DNA from: Arabidopsis thaliana
Lineage: Eukaryota; Streptophyta; Magnoliopsida; Brassicales; Brassicaceae
Assembly: GCF_000001735.4 (NCBI RefSeq)
Contig: NC_003070.9
Location: forward strand, 26,211,971-26,275,970
Length of the DNA: 64,000 nt
Direction: 5' to 3'
Position 1 is the first letter of the stretch; every line of letters begins with the position of its first letter. Position numbers and translations under genes: made by a program. The notes under the pieces are model-generated. The model saw only the letters and a list, made by a program, of their open reading frames with translations, was not told the origin of the DNA and did no database searches. Of the stretch, positions 13,501 to 28,123 are shown in pieces.

Positions 13501-14560
13501 TTAAAACCGGAAGTAAATAACAGTAATGTCTTCCCTTCCATGAATGGCAGTTTACAGCCCGTTGGTTCGCCATTTTCCAAAGGATCAACAGCTTTGCCTA
13601 AAATCCCCAAGAATATGATGGTTAAAATTCCTGGTTCCGGAATGAGCTCTCGCACAACATCCCCAGTTTCAGTAAAGTCAACTAGTCCACGTCGATCTTA
13701 TGAAGTAGCAGCTGCAGAATCTAAACAATTAAAAGACAGTTTTAATCAAGATATGGCTGGTCTAAAGGAACAGGTATACATCATCTATTGTCAGCTGTAA
13801 ATCACATCAAAGCAAAAATGCTTCTAGACTAAAAACATGCATCTATCCACTGAACATTGTAGGTAGAACAACTTGCTTCGAAAGCTCACCAACTTGAAGA
13901 GGAACTCGAAAAAACCAAAAGGCAGTTAAAAGTTGTGACTGCAATGGCAGCAGATGAAGCAGAGGAAAATAGATCTGCAAAGGAGGTTATAAGATCTCTA
14001 ACCACTCAGGTTTGAAAATTTCCAGACTCTACTACACATGTTTGTCTCTTATATCTATTTCTCATTATGTTACTATGGTTTTCGCAGTTGAAGGAAATGG
14101 CAGAAAAACAATCTCAAAAGGATAGTATTAGCACTAACTCAAAGCACACAGACAAAGAGAAATCAGAGACTGTAACTCAGACTAGTAACCAAACACATAT
14201 AAGAAGCATGGTTTCTCAAGATAGTCAAAATGAGAACAATCTAACAAGTAAGAGCTTCGCTAATGGGCATAGGAAACAGAATGATAAACCAGAAAAGGTT
14301 GTGCAAGACGAACCAGGAGTGTATTTAACGTTGTTGTCTTTACCTGGTGGTGGTACTGAACTCAAGCGTGTTCGCTTCAGGTATATGATTTGCTTCTTAT
14401 CTCCACAACATGACATATCATGTTACATCTCGTTGAAGCTCGCTAAGACTTTGTTTTTGTTTGCTGCAGCCGGAAACAATTTACCGAAGAACAAGCGGAG
14501 AAGTGGTGGGGTGAAAATGGAGCTAAAGTGTGTGAGCGCCACAACATTCTAGTTTCTTAG
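10539..14560 (+). CDS. PH-RCC1-FYVE-BRX protein (PRAF family)
   Basis: Nine coding exons: 10539-10586, 10805-10891, 10990-11079, 11285-11365, 11452-11616, 11689-13773, 13863-14009, 14088-14380, 14470-14560, giving 1028 residues. Order: N-terminal PH-like domain (about 1-135); seven RCC1 blades (about 245-630), marked by repeated WGxGxxGxLGHG motifs; FYVE-type zinc finger (about 633-700) with paired CxxC motifs; Ser-rich linker; coiled coil near 840-910; C-terminal BRX domain (about 975-1028) including EEQAEKWWGENGAKV. Family knowledge: PRAF proteins bind phosphoinositides and have been linked to GTPase regulation. The FYVE core reads RRKRHNCYNCG rather than the usual RRHHCRxCG, a plant variant that alters lipid selectivity. 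An in-frame TAG at 10518 supports the chosen start. Matches At1g69710 from memory. Confidence 0.93.
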
Positions 14561-15207
14561 GACTCCTATGTCTTCTTCAATAGAATAAATAGAGACATGG
14601 ATGCAGATTTTTATTTGGAACATGATGTTTTTCTGTTGTTCATAGAAAAAAATGTTTGATGTAAATTATATATTTCATTCAATTTTTTGTCTTAGTATTT
14701 TTTATTTCCTTATGATAAACAAATATCGAATCAGAGCAAGTACTTCATTGTCATGGTTGACTCAAAAGGTCAATCACACAACTAAGAAAACAGAACAAAT
14801 CTAAATTTTCGATTTTTCCAAAAAATATTATCTGACTGATTTAGAAAAAAAAAAAAATACCAATTTATGATGTTGGTAATGGTAATTGACTAATTGTTAC
14901 AAACAAATATTTTAAGAAAAATCCCCAACCCCAGAGAAACCCTTCATCTTCCATCATCTTTCTTATTCAATCTGCAAAAATTCCAAGGTATGTGGTTGTA
15001 ATTTTTATTTTTTACATACTAAAAAAATCTTTGTTAATCTTCTTATCTTTGATTTGAAGTTTTACATTTTGGTGTTTAAATTCGTCAATTGTTATTTTTT
15101 TTTCCAAAAGCTTGATGCTTACACTTCCTTCATGTTTCTCCAACAAACCCTAATTTCGATATAACTTGACGAAATCCTCAATTCGTGTGTGTGTATGTTG
15201 CAGATTC
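14561..15207. other. HO3 promoter and 5' UTR
   Basis: 3' flank of the RCC1/FYVE gene followed by the HO3 leader. A donor (CCAAG|GTATG) at 14989 and an acceptor (TTGCAG|ATTCATGG) ending at 15203 define a probable 5' UTR intron, placing the start codon five bases into the next exon. The same arrangement and similar bases recur before HEMB1 at 19967-20222. Confidence 0.65.
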
Positions 15208-16449
15208 ATGGCTACAACAAGACTTAACCCCTCTTGCCACTTTCCAGCGAGCACAAGACTCTCTTGCGAGAGCTATCTCGGTCTGAGAACGACCGGGAGG
15301 ATTAGTTATGCCCGAACCCTAACTGCTCCACGTGGCTATCTTGCTGTAAAAGCAAACGGTGGTCAAGCTTCCGTGGTGACTGCGGCGGCTATAACGGAGA
15401 AGCAACAAAAGAAGTATCCAGGAGAATCAAAGGGTTTTGTGGAGGAGATGAGATTCGTGGCGATGAGATTGCATACGAAAGATCAAGCAAGGGAAGGAGA
15501 AAAAGAATCTAGATCTCCAGAGGAAGGTCCGGTGGCGAAATGGGAGCCGACTGTGGAAGGATACTTACATTTTCTTGTGGATAGTAAGTTGGTTTACGAC
15601 ACGCTTGAAGGGATCATTGATGGATCCAATTTCCCAACTTGTGAGTTTTTTTTTACTTCTTATGAATTGAAGTGTTGTGTTGATTGTGTTTAGATCCTTA
15701 ATAAATGTTTTGGACTTGATTTGCATTCAAATGTCAGACCAATTTTCTAGGATCATATGCACACACACATAGAATAAGTTCTTGAAACAGTCTTAGAAAG
15801 ATTACAGTTTGCAAATGTAGGTCCTTTTTCTTGTGTAACATTGTCAAAATCTCTGCTTTTGTTGTGTAGATGCTGGTTTCAAGAACACGGGATTAGAAAG
15901 AGCAGAGAGTTTGCGGAAAGATTTGGAGTGGTTCAAGGAACAAGGTTATGAGATTCCAGAGCCAATGGCTCCTGGTAAAACATATTCTGAGTATTTAAAA
16001 GATTTAGCAGAGAATGATCCTCAAGCATTCATTTGTCACTTCTACAACATTTACTTTGCTCATAGCGCCGGTGGCCAGATGATTGGAACAAAGGTAAAGA
16101 AAACAACTTTAGGTACTATATTCATTTGGAATCGAAGTTGGAATATTTTCTGAAAGTTTACGATCAGTTATGCAGGTATCTAAGAAGATACTAGATAATA
16201 AAGAACTCGAGTTCTATAAATGGGACGGTCAACTTTCTCAGTTGTTGCAAAATGTGAGGCAAAAACTGAACAAAGTTGCAGAGGTATTGAACTTTACACT
16301 ACTCTATTGAACAAAGAAGAATATTCTAATGGCTAATGTGGATTTTGAATGGGCAGTGGTGGACAAGAGAAGAAAAGAGTCATTGCTTGGAAGAGACTGA
16401 GAAATCGTTTAAGTTTTCAGGGGAGATTCTTCGACTCATATTGTCCTGA
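15208..16449 (+). CDS. HO3: Plastid heme oxygenase 3
   Basis: Four coding exons: 15208-15640, 15870-16093, 16176-16283, 16357-16449; 285 residues. Residues 1 to about 55 are a basic, Ser/Thr-rich plastid transit peptide. The heme oxygenase domain starts at [20 protein letters not shown] and contains the proximal heme ligand His89 (MRLHTK) and the distal-helix segment [17 protein letters not shown]. The enzyme opens heme to biliverdin IX-alpha, CO and iron using ferredoxin, the first step to phytochromobilin. The catalytic domain is close to HO1 (HY1) as I recall it. The transit peptide instead resembles that of HEMB1, 5 kb downstream, as do the upstream intron acceptor and start context. Matches At1g69720; the start is the first ATG after the 5' UTR acceptor. 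Confidence 0.95.
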
Positions 16450-16732
16450 TTTGATTCATAAACCTTCAGATCTTCAATAGTCAATAAAGCCTTCTGCTAG
16501 TTTCGTGGAACCAATACGATTTAAGAGGTTTGTATGTGAAATAACTATGTGACTATTGTATTAATGCGTAAAACATATCATAATAACCAAACTATAAAAT
16601 TATTTTCGTGTTTTCTTTTTTGTTTGGAAATGGATACAAACAAGATTCCTTATTACAGACACTTGCAAAACACCGAAAACAAATATAAAAGCAAAGACAA
16701 GATATTATACGGTCGTGTTCGAAGATGAAGTT

Positions 16733-19369
16733 TTACCGTGTTTGAAGAGGAAACAATGGTTCAACATCTGACCACGAAGAAGATGAGGCAGCAGCAATAT
16801 TATTGTAGTGAGAAGCTGGAGCGGTAACAAACTCTTTGCTCCTTGATTCTGCCCTCATGATATCTTCCACAAGTCCTTTGTTTTGTTCTTCCCCTTCCTC
16901 GTTTTCGCTAACACATTCTTGCAGTTGCATATCTCCACAAGGCATACGAATACTATCAAGCTCCATCGACACTTCTCTCATGCTTGGTCGTTTTCTCCCT
17001 TTCAGATTGAGACACTTCCTTGCAACTTTTGCCGTTGCAGTCACTTGACTCAACATGCAACCATCTCTTATTCGAGCATCGATAATATCGAAGAGTTTGT
17101 TTTCTTTCATTGCAAGAATGAAATAAGTTGCCAATGTCCTGTTTTCTTGAGACCTCAAGAAAGAAATCGACTTTTCTCCAGTTATTAGCTCCACTAGCAC
17201 GACCCCGAAGCTATAGACATCACTTTTGTCTGTGAATTGGCTAGACTGAAAGTACTCTGGATCCATATATCCCACCGTACCTGAAACTACCGTTGTCAAG
17301 TGGGTATGATCCACTGTCACCGTTCTTGACGTTCCAAAATCAGACACCTTGGCTCGATATTTCTCATCCAACATTATGTTTGTAGACTTGACGTCTCTGT
17401 GATAGATTGGAGACGATGCAGACGAGTGCAAGTATGAGAGAGCTCCTGCAATATCTATAGCAATGCGGAGACGTATATTCCAAGTAGCCATAATGTTTTC
17501 ATCAAACTCATCATGAAGATGTTCGAAAAGGTTACCATTAGGAATAAACTCGTAGACGAGAACAGGGACTTTTGTCTCAAGGCAACATCCCAAGAGTTTC
17601 ACGATGTTCCTGTGGTTGATCTGTGAAAGAATGACAACCTCATTGATGAACTCTTCTAGCTTGTCTTCGTCCACGACTTTGGACTTTTTTACTGCAACGA
17701 TTCTTCCATCGACAAGCATTCCCTTGTACACTGTACCTTGACCACCCTGGCCAAGTATTCTGTTTGAACTGAAGTTTTCAGTAGCTTTCTCCAACTCTCG
17801 CGAACTGAACACTATTGTCTTTTCGACCATGCCTACTGTTGAAATCAATTGTTGTTGCAACAATAGACCACCATTACGCTTGAAGAACTTCTTCTTTTGG
17901 TTTAACTTCCTTTGCTTTTTAATAAATTTGTATAACAAGTATATTCCAACAACAAAGATCAATGAGCCAAAACTAGCACCAAGCCCTGCAAACACAGACT
18001 TGATCATCATTGTTGAATATTAAAAAAATAACTAATGTTGGGCATCACCATTGTAAAAGAGCTTTAAATGGACATGCGCGTGTATTTGGATTTTTGGCAT
18101 AAAAATTCCCACGACTTACCTATAGCAAGTGGCCGATGATTGTTGTACACACATTTAAAGTGTCCTTGCAAATTGACACATTTGTTGGTCCCACAGTAAG
18201 TCATGCCCTCTTCTTCTTTACATTCATTGATATCTGAATTTCCAAATATAAAGAGATTGTAATCAAACAAATGAACGATTTTTTCATATGCTTACTTTGA
18301 TCATGGCCATATAAAAGTTGAATAAAAACTTTAACTATAAACACAATAATTACTAACCTTTGCATCCGCCTAAACGGTATGGGTTGCCTTGGAAACCCCT
18401 AGTGCATGAGCATCTTGCATAGCTTAGATAAGCATTGTCATCGCATATACAACTTGTTATGTTAATTCTTCTCTGGGTACTAGTGTATCTTTCATTGTTG
18501 TACTCTTTTACACTATAGCATCCCAGAGACTTTATAAACGAATGATTCGTCGTATGGATAAACCATCCTAGCTCGACCGTACTGTATCCTCTAGCATGAA
18601 GCTTTTGCGGATCAGATTTATTAGACAAATATTCTGCCTTGTTTGTCAAGAAGGCAACTTTGCACCCTCTCGTTATGGTGTTTTCTATTGTGACACCAAC
18701 AATCTGTTGAATACTACCGCCGCGCATGTATGCATTGCAGCATCCAATACCATTGCAGCTTGTTTCATCCATAATGCTTTCATCCATACTGCTGTCCTCA
18801 TTACAATTCTTCTCGTAGCCATTGTAATTCTGACAATTTAGTACTGCAAGATAATCTTTGATATGCGTATGGGGTTTTGTGCTGCAGCTTGATGTGCATT
18901 GCACTATGCTTGGCTTCACATTTGTCAGCGATGCCGTGTTGTTGCAACCAACCGCTACCAGTTCATTGTGCTGGCTAACATAAAAAGGGGTACCCGTCAA
19001 ATTCAAAAGTGATCCAAGCTCTTCTCCATTGCTTGAGCACTCCTTTGAGGCTATTGGGTTTTTAATGTTAACGGACTGGTATGGATTGTTATATCTAGAA
19101 CCCCTGCCTTCAGTCGGAAGAGAGATACCCACAACTTCCTTGTTGATCACGGAAAGATAAGGGACGAGCTTTCCAGAAGTAGAGGTATTACAAGTAATTT
19201 CGTACCACTTCTCCAGATAACAACCCTTTCCCATTCCAAAGGGGTACGGGATCTTGATTCCTCCACAGTCGGGTTGACATAAGGAAACTGTGCGATCCGC
19301 AGAATCTAGAATAAAACAGAGTTGCAAAGAGAAGAGAATCCAAAGAGAAAAACTATTATAAGAACTCAT
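16733..19369 (-). CDS. WAKL9: Wall-associated receptor kinase-like 9
   Basis: Three exons on minus: 19369-18358, 18233-18120, 17985-16733; 792 residues. Signal peptide about 1-24 (hydrophobic [14 protein letters not shown]). Galacturonan-binding GUB_WAK region starts near Cys32 ([20 protein letters not shown]). Cys-rich WAK-associated region about 200-335. Calcium-binding EGF-like motif ([10 protein letters not shown]) begins at exon 2. Transmembrane helix about 378-396. The Ser/Thr kinase has a Gly loop GQGGQG, ATP Lys475, HRD Asp573 and DFG Asp591, so it looks catalytically competent. WAKs bind wall pectin and signal in growth and defence. I chose Met at 19369 because it begins directly before the signal peptide; an in-frame Met 21 codons upstream would spoil it. 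It lies convergent to HO3 and divergent from HEMB1, separating the two tetrapyrrole genes. Recalled as At1g69730. Confidence 0.93.
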
Positions 19370-20226
19370 GTTTATGATTTGCTCAAGAGAACTTGTTCTT
19401 TCCTGAATATTTTTGTTTTGTAAAGCAGACAATTTTTTGTACGAAGAGGTAGATTAGAAAGATTCCGTTTCCTTGGACAGAAATTAAGTCTCAAGTCTTC
19501 GTCTTTTGTCTTTTATCTTTTGTCTTTCTCAATCAAGACTAGTAAGAAATGCCTTTATGGCTATATGTGTTCGTAGGCCTACTGAAACAATCTCGCTTCT
19601 TCCATCTTTTGAATTTTCTTCCTCCATTATTTGCAAGATAAATTTAAAAAAAAAAAAAAAAAGAGTACCGATATAAAGTTGTAGACCGTTTTAGAGAATT
19701 TAAAATTTTGTAACTGGACAATACTTTAGAATGCCCAGTTTCATCTAATTAATACAGGCCCATTAAAACTCTATCAAGCCCAGTTCCAAAACCATCAACA
19801 CTTAAAATTTCCCAGTTCTCAAACTCGTAGATAAAGCGCGTGAACATCAGTCTCTATCTTCTTTGTCAATGTCAAAATCGGCGATCATCCAAAGTTATCA
19901 TCTTTCTCATAAACCCAATTTTTTTCCCAGTCTTCCTTAATCCCAACAACTTCTTAACAATTCAAGGTTTGAATAACACAACTTTACTCTGTTTCTCTTT
20001 GCTTTCTGTGTTTTCATTTTGAACAAAACAGCTTTAATCTTCTTCTTCTTCATTTTTCACCTAAATCTTGCTTTGTTTAGTCAATATACGATCTAAAGTC
20101 TGTAACTTTCAATTCAAACCTGCATTCTTAGTCACGGGTACATCTAAGAAACCTCAATTTCGAAATTCAATATCACAATTTGCTTATAAAATCCTCAATG
20201 TGTTCCTGTGTGTGTGTTGCAGATTC
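19370..20226. promoter_or_regulatory. Divergent WAKL9/HEMB1 promoter and HEMB1 5' UTR intron
   Basis: 857 bp shared upstream region. TGGGCCT-type motifs occur on minus near 19756. A probable HEMB1 leader intron runs from a donor at 19967 (TTCAAG|GTTTG) to an acceptor ending at 20222 (TTGCAG|ATTCATGG). The intron end and first codons resemble those of HO3. Confidence 0.6.
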
Positions 20227-22743
<2,517 letters not shown>

Positions 22744-23239
22744 AATAGACAACAAGACTGTGTTTTAAACTGTTTGAGTATATCTGTTTTAAATCATTTG
22801 AGACTATTGTGATTTTGCCTTGTTCTGATCCCATTCTTTTAGTGTCGTGCATATGTGATCTTGTGTTTTGTAATATGGATTATGATGAGTCCCTAGACTT
22901 CAAAATTTGGAGGCCATGATCTGAGTTTCTGAATGTGGTTCTTGTAGATTCCATTGATATTTTGCAGACCAATTATTTGGTTCTCTGTTTTTTTAACACA
23001 CACATGACACATAACAACATTCTTTATGAAACAAAGATTACTCATTACTGTCTATAAGAGAACAAACTGATAACATATTTCTTTTTGATGTGGATGGAAT
23101 TGTTAACTCTCTAGAAGAACACGGGAAGAACACCCAAAATTTGGCTACAAAGTTTGTTAACATATTGATCTTTTGTTCTTCTTTGACTTTGACTATAAAT
23201 ATTAAGGCCTGGACCGAGCATCTAATAATAATATCTAAA
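22744..23239. other. HEMB1 3' region
   Basis: Probable HEMB1 3' UTR followed by spacer. A TATAAATA at about 23194 lies before the ribosomal-type promoter elements of the RPL10 stump. No gene seen. Confidence 0.5.
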
Positions 23240-23345
23240 TGGGCCTTTTTTGGGTAAGCAATTACGTATGCTAAATTTAGGGTTTGTTTTTGCCGCACCT
23301 GTAAAATAACTTCACAGCTTCTCATTTGTAAATTCTAGGGTTTTG
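23240..23345 (+). promoter_or_regulatory. Ribosomal-protein-type promoter (site II plus telo-box)
   Basis: TGGGCC (site II element) at 23240-23245, TTAGGGTTT (telo-box, reverse of AAACCCTAA) at 23277-23285 and a second CTAGGGTTTT near 23336. This pair is the established signature of plant ribosomal-protein promoters. It sits 30-135 bases before the ATG of the RPL10 stump, so the broken gene may still be transcribed. Confidence 0.7.
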
Positions 23346-23374
23346 CAAAACCAACACCGAACGGATCCAACACG

Positions 23375-23829
23375 ATGGGACGAAGTAAGTCAATCTTCTT
23401 TTCTTACCAACAATCTCAATTCGAATTCTTAGAAATCGATTCATTTTTGGTAGAACCGTGTTTTTGCTTAAATCTGTGTTCATAAGATTTCAAATTATGT
23501 CGATCAAGGTTTTTGTGTGTGAACGCCATTGATTTCAACATAGCCAGTTTTCAATTTATCATTTCTAAATGTGAAATGGTGAATCGATTGGGTTTTGGTA
23601 GAATCGTGTTTTGTCATTATGTGATTCATATGAATTTGCTAGGTTTTGGATCAGTGTATGAATCGCCATTTATTCAACTTTGCGATCTTCAATTTATCAT
23701 GTCAAATGTGTAGAATGTTGTTTTTCCGATTTTCTGTTGAGAACATTTTAGGTTTCTTTTGTGTGTGGACGCCTTTGATTAAACAATTCCGATGTCAAAT
23801 GTGTAGGACCTGCGAGATGTTACCGTCAG
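23375..23829 (+). pseudogene. 5' stump of a ribosomal protein L10 (uL16) gene
   Basis: A 10-base first exon (ATGGGACGAA, 23375-23384) is followed by GTAAGT. A second exon after TGTGTAG at 23807 reads on in frame. Together they encode MGRRPARCYRQ and then TAA at 23830. These are exactly the first 11 residues of plant RPL10 as I know it, which should continue for over 200 residues. The homology stops at the CAG codon, so the gene is cut just inside exon 2. The intron contains degenerate internal repeats (GTGTGTGAACGCC and TTGGTAGAAxCGTGTTTT). Known RPL10B is At1g26910, in a region paralogous to this window, so this is probably the fractionated duplicate. Confidence 0.8.
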
Positions 23830-23838
23830 TAATGTCTG

Positions 23839-23922
23839 ATTGACTATTTTATGACGAAACTCGTCTACAGCCTCCATTAACGTAGGTATGGCTATATTGT
23901 CTTCCACTAGACTAATGCATGG
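23839..23922. repeat. 84-bp direct repeat, copy 1
   Basis: Identical to 27090-27173 except one base (CGTAGG versus CTTAGG). It begins nine bases after the RPL10 stump stop codon. On the minus strand it is one open frame of 28 codons, suggesting a copied exon piece. Confidence 0.95.
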
Positions 23923-24381
23923 TCAAAATGATAGAGACGTTTGACCAACTCCGAAACATACACAATCCAAACAAAATCAAAAAAGAAAAATCTCCGGACC
24001 TGATCCTATTCCTAATTCAGTCCGTCTTTATCATTTTGCAAAGATCATCGGATCACTCTTTGTTATAACCGTGGATCAATTGTCAACCACAAAACTGTTT
24101 TTCCTTCACGTTTCCAAATTAGTTAGCAACTCTCTAAGTTTAATTAAGAGAGATTTGGCCTCATTAACCATAGATATTAGAATGGATCCAGTAAGTACAT
24201 GAAACTCGAAGGTATGGGCCATTATGGGCCTGAACCAAAAATGAAAGAGCTGGGATAACTGACCTTTCTTTTTGACATTTGAGCATCGAGCCTCACAGTG
24301 CAAGAGTTCTATTATAGAACTCCTATACTAAAACCGATCAAGAGGCAAATCTCCCAACTCTTCCAACTTCCAAGGCTCGAT
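23923..24381. other. Spacer before COX19-2
   Basis: 459 bp without a recognised gene. TGGGCC/TGGGCCT motifs near 24215-24230 and the last 100 bases are probably COX19-2 promoter and leader. Confidence 0.5.
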
Positions 24382-25346
24382 ATGAGTACAGGTGCGTTTT
24401 CTTCTCTTCTCATTATGATTTCTTTTCTTTTTTTTCTATTCCGATTTCTCTGGAATTGAAGATGTGATGATGATTGAAATTGGATTGAAATCACCTTAAA
24501 TACCAGATTTGTGAGATAGCTTTTAGAACTAATCACTGCAAATTGATATCATCATCTGCAATTGTGTATGTACTGATTAGTCCTGGAATTAATCTTTATA
24601 GCCAGTAAATTCTCTATGTTGTTGGAGACAAGATAACTGTGCTTGAGTTTGGTTTATTAGTAAAACCCAAAACCCTAGATCAACAAAGGTTCATACTTTA
24701 TAGATTTCCCACTAATGTTGTATCTTGTTTTGTATTTAATCAAATACACTACAACCTATATTGATTTAGTTAGAAGAGAGGAAAAACAGGTTTTAATGAT
24801 GATCACTATAAAGTTCGATCTGAATCGTTACTCGCGTTCATGGGGCAGGTGGAGCATTTGGAGGAAACAGAGGATTAAGACCAATACCACCAGAGAAGGG
24901 CATTTTCCCTTTGGATCACTTGCACGAGTGTGATGCGGTATTCTTCAACAAACGATTTTCTTATGACCTTTGTTTGGTTATATTTCTGTTTATTCACTAC
25001 TAGCTTTCATTTTTTGTTTTCAGGAGAAGAAAGAATATCTAGGTTGTCTTAAGTCTTCAGCTCACAAATCTGAACAATGTAGACATCTCTCTAAGAAATA
25101 TCTCCAGTGTCGAATGGCTAAGTACGTCTTTTTTTAAAAACTTTTGTCACCATCATAGTTTCTCTCTAGTTCATGTTTACTTGGGTCGTACTCGTATCGA
25201 GGAATGTTGGATGGGTTTAGATCATGATAGTGATATTATTATGCAGGAACTTGATGGCAAAGCAGGATATGGCTGAACTTGGATTCAGTGGTGTTAAAGA
25301 ACTTGATTCCACTGAAGATAAGAATACAGAGAGTATCGAACATTGA
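24382..25346 (+). CDS. COX19-2: Cytochrome c oxidase assembly protein COX19
   Basis: Four exons: 24382-24391 (only 10 bases), 24849-24937, 25024-25121, 25247-25346; 98 residues. It is a twin CX9C protein: Cys31/Cys41 and Cys52/Cys62 lie in two helices, CDAEKKEYLGC and CRHLSKKYLQC. Proteins with this fold enter the mitochondrial intermembrane space through Mia40 oxidative folding. COX19 helps deliver copper to cytochrome c oxidase. The tiny first exon (ATG AGT ACA G) hides the start from simple ORF searches. The C-terminal 30 residues are acidic and probably disordered. Recalled as At1g69750, one of two Arabidopsis COX19 genes. Confidence 0.93.
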
Positions 25347-28123
25347 AAGGTTGACCAAAAAACTTTGAGCCTCATTTTGTAAAATTTTGGATTAACATTG
25401 GGATAGCATTTGAGATTTTAGGTCCTAAAACCCAACTACTATGAAAGTATATGCTTCAGATTCACCAATTTTTATACGTATGTATTCCTGTGTGAAATAA
25501 AGCATTATACAAAGCCTGAAACAGAAGCAAAGTATTGTCTTCGGTCCATATTCGTTTGTAGACTTTTTGGGCTAAAGAATATTTGTTTGTGGATATTAGT
25601 CCATATTGATTTCTCTTATCTAGTTTAGTCGTAGTGAAACTTAACAAACAAAATATTAGTATAATTATGTTTTAGTTTTGGTTAATAACAGTATGAAAAT
25701 ATTCCACTTTATAATTACTCTATTAGACCCATTTCTTTATATATCATTTTCTCCAGACAAAGGTCTTAGATTTAAACAAACAAGATAAAGTAAAACCATT
25801 GCAAGTGTTGAATGTTATTATGTAAAGTATGTGTCATATTAATCGACCGTTTTTTCACAAGTTTTGAAAATTAGCCTAAATTGTAGTACACGGTTTTTGG
25901 TTATCTATAAAGAAAAAAAGGTGGGCGTCGTATTCATTTTGAATACTTATTTGGTTTATTGTATAAAAAAATCCTTTGAAAACCAAAGTCAAATAGAATT
26001 TTTCCTCTTTCGATCTAGATTTCTAAATTAAAATCTTGGTTATTCAAAATCGCCGCCTTGAACCAAATAGATAACTAAAGACAAATTGTTTTTCATATAT
26101 AACTAAAAAAAACACTTTCAATTATATCGATCTACTACTATTCGAACCTTTATACTATTTCAATCGTTATTCAAGTTTTGTTGCTATTACTTGTCTCTCC
26201 TATTCATACGTCTTTTTTTACTTCCAAAAATTCTCCTGTCAAACTTCACCTCTTGTGTCACCAATCGTATCTACATTCTATTTTTGAAGAAGGAAAATAA
26301 ACAAAGGTAGAATGGCGGACATGATGCGATCGTTTTTTGTTGTCTATTTTGTTATTTTGATTTTTATGATCATATACTTTGGTGAAACGAAAACAATAAG
26401 TGATTAGTGTGACAATAATGTTTTAAGTTCAACTATGTAATCAAGCGAGAATATATAATCTCTCTGTCTCATATTATTATTGTCTCGATCGGCATTGTCC
26501 TAAATTCTTTATACCGACTTGATTTTATTTTTGGTTACAACGCAACCATAGCCAACGAAAAGGAGATAGGAAATTAGAAAGATATTATATAGTTGTTAAT
26601 GCCAAGTATATATATCACGCAACCAATATTGTATGTTCTATATACAAAACTTAATAACTATGCTTTTATTTTGTATGATATGAAATTAGCTACAAACAAT
26701 AATGTACTCCAGATATTATTTCAAAAGTTGTCCACTACTCGACAAACACGACATATTAGTTAATCATTAAAACTCAATAGATATGTTCAATGAGATAACT
26801 ATTGAATCATCGATGTCCGGGAGCTGGTGGAACATAGCGTCAGTGGGAAATCGCATAAGCGGACTGTGTACCGACAATTTCATAATTTAAACGAGGATGC
26901 ATTTATATAACAGAATTTACCCAAGTCATCTGATCAGACTATATTGCGATTATCGAATAACCTACCATTCATCTTAATTCAAATGTATACATAAATAGGA
27001 TAAGTTACTACAACAACAACTTTTTTACCAAAAAAAGTAAAAAAAAAATACAACAACTTCTCAGCTTCATCTGATGAATTTTTGTTCTTATTGACTATTT
27101 TATGACGAAACTCGTCTACAGCCTCCATTAACTTAGGTATGGCTATATTGTCTTCCACTAGACTAATGCATGGACCATACTTCTAGATTACTAAACTGAC
27201 TAAAACCAATATTTTCTAGCTTGATTTTGTTGATTAATTTGTTTTTGTTTTTTTTGAAAGAGGGTTTACATTTTATTTTTATTTTTTTTCACAAAAAGAG
27301 GGTTTAGAGTAATTTGTTGTTTAGTTCTATTTCAATTATCAAGATTATGCTTAGGTCTACGTAAAACTTATTTATAATTTTATCAAGATTGAAGTAAATT
27401 ATCTTTTAAAAAATAGTAACGACCAAAATACGGTGATCAAGTGAAAATTTTATACTAGAGTTAACTTTTTTTACCGAAATTTTCAATCATAGTTTTCTAC
27501 CACTCGTAATGTCTTATATGACAAAATTTTAACTTCTGCATAAATCGAAATTATTACTCTAGGTTTGGTTTGAAATTTATCCCGGTTATAAGAAAAGTAG
27601 ATTCGTTAAATACACGTATTTTGGACAGTTTGAACATACTACAACATGGTACGCAACTAGAAGTTTTTATTTGTCATATGTCAAGCGAATAGAAGTTTAA
27701 ATCTGATTTACATTTATAAATATTTTGGAGAAATTACTATGAAGACTTATAAGATGAAAACATAATGGTCCTGGATGATGGGACCGGTTTAAACCCACTT
27801 GAATTAATATTATTTATTTATTTTGGTAGATGTTCTTTGAATTAGTATGATTGAAATGTTTAAAGACAAAAACAACAAAATAGTATCATTATCATTAGTC
27901 CCACTAGAAATTAATCAAAACCAATATAAATCATATAGTAACTAAACGAATAAAAGAGGACATTTGTCAAATTCACATGGAAAGAAAAAAACAAAACTCC
28001 AATAATGAAAAATGAATAATTTCCAAAGAAAACAATCTCTTTTTTTCTTCATCATCATATTTTGGTCTTTTACTTTCACTTTTCACCCATCCTCTTTTTC
28101 TTGTTTTCCTATTTTACCCTTCT
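25347..28123. other. Intergenic region between COX19-2 and the 28.1 kb gene
   Basis: About 2.8 kb of AT-rich DNA. The only structure I can name is the second 84-bp repeat at 27090. No coding region or RNA gene recognised. Both flanking genes end towards this spacer, so it holds two 3' regions. Confidence 0.5.
27090..27173. repeat. 84-bp direct repeat, copy 2
   Basis: Second copy of the element at 23839-23922, same orientation, 83 of 84 bases identical, 3.25 kb away with COX19-2 between. The minus-strand 28-codon frame stays open; the single difference changes Thr to Lys in that frame. Confidence 0.95.

Noticed and set aside
15166..15207. Upstream in-frame ATG of HO3
   Set aside because: It falls in the leader intron before the TTGCAG acceptor.
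20068..20226. Upstream in-frame extension of HEMB1
   Set aside because: It lies in the leader intron; the TTGCAG acceptor ends just before the ATG at 20227, and the extension would bury the transit peptide.
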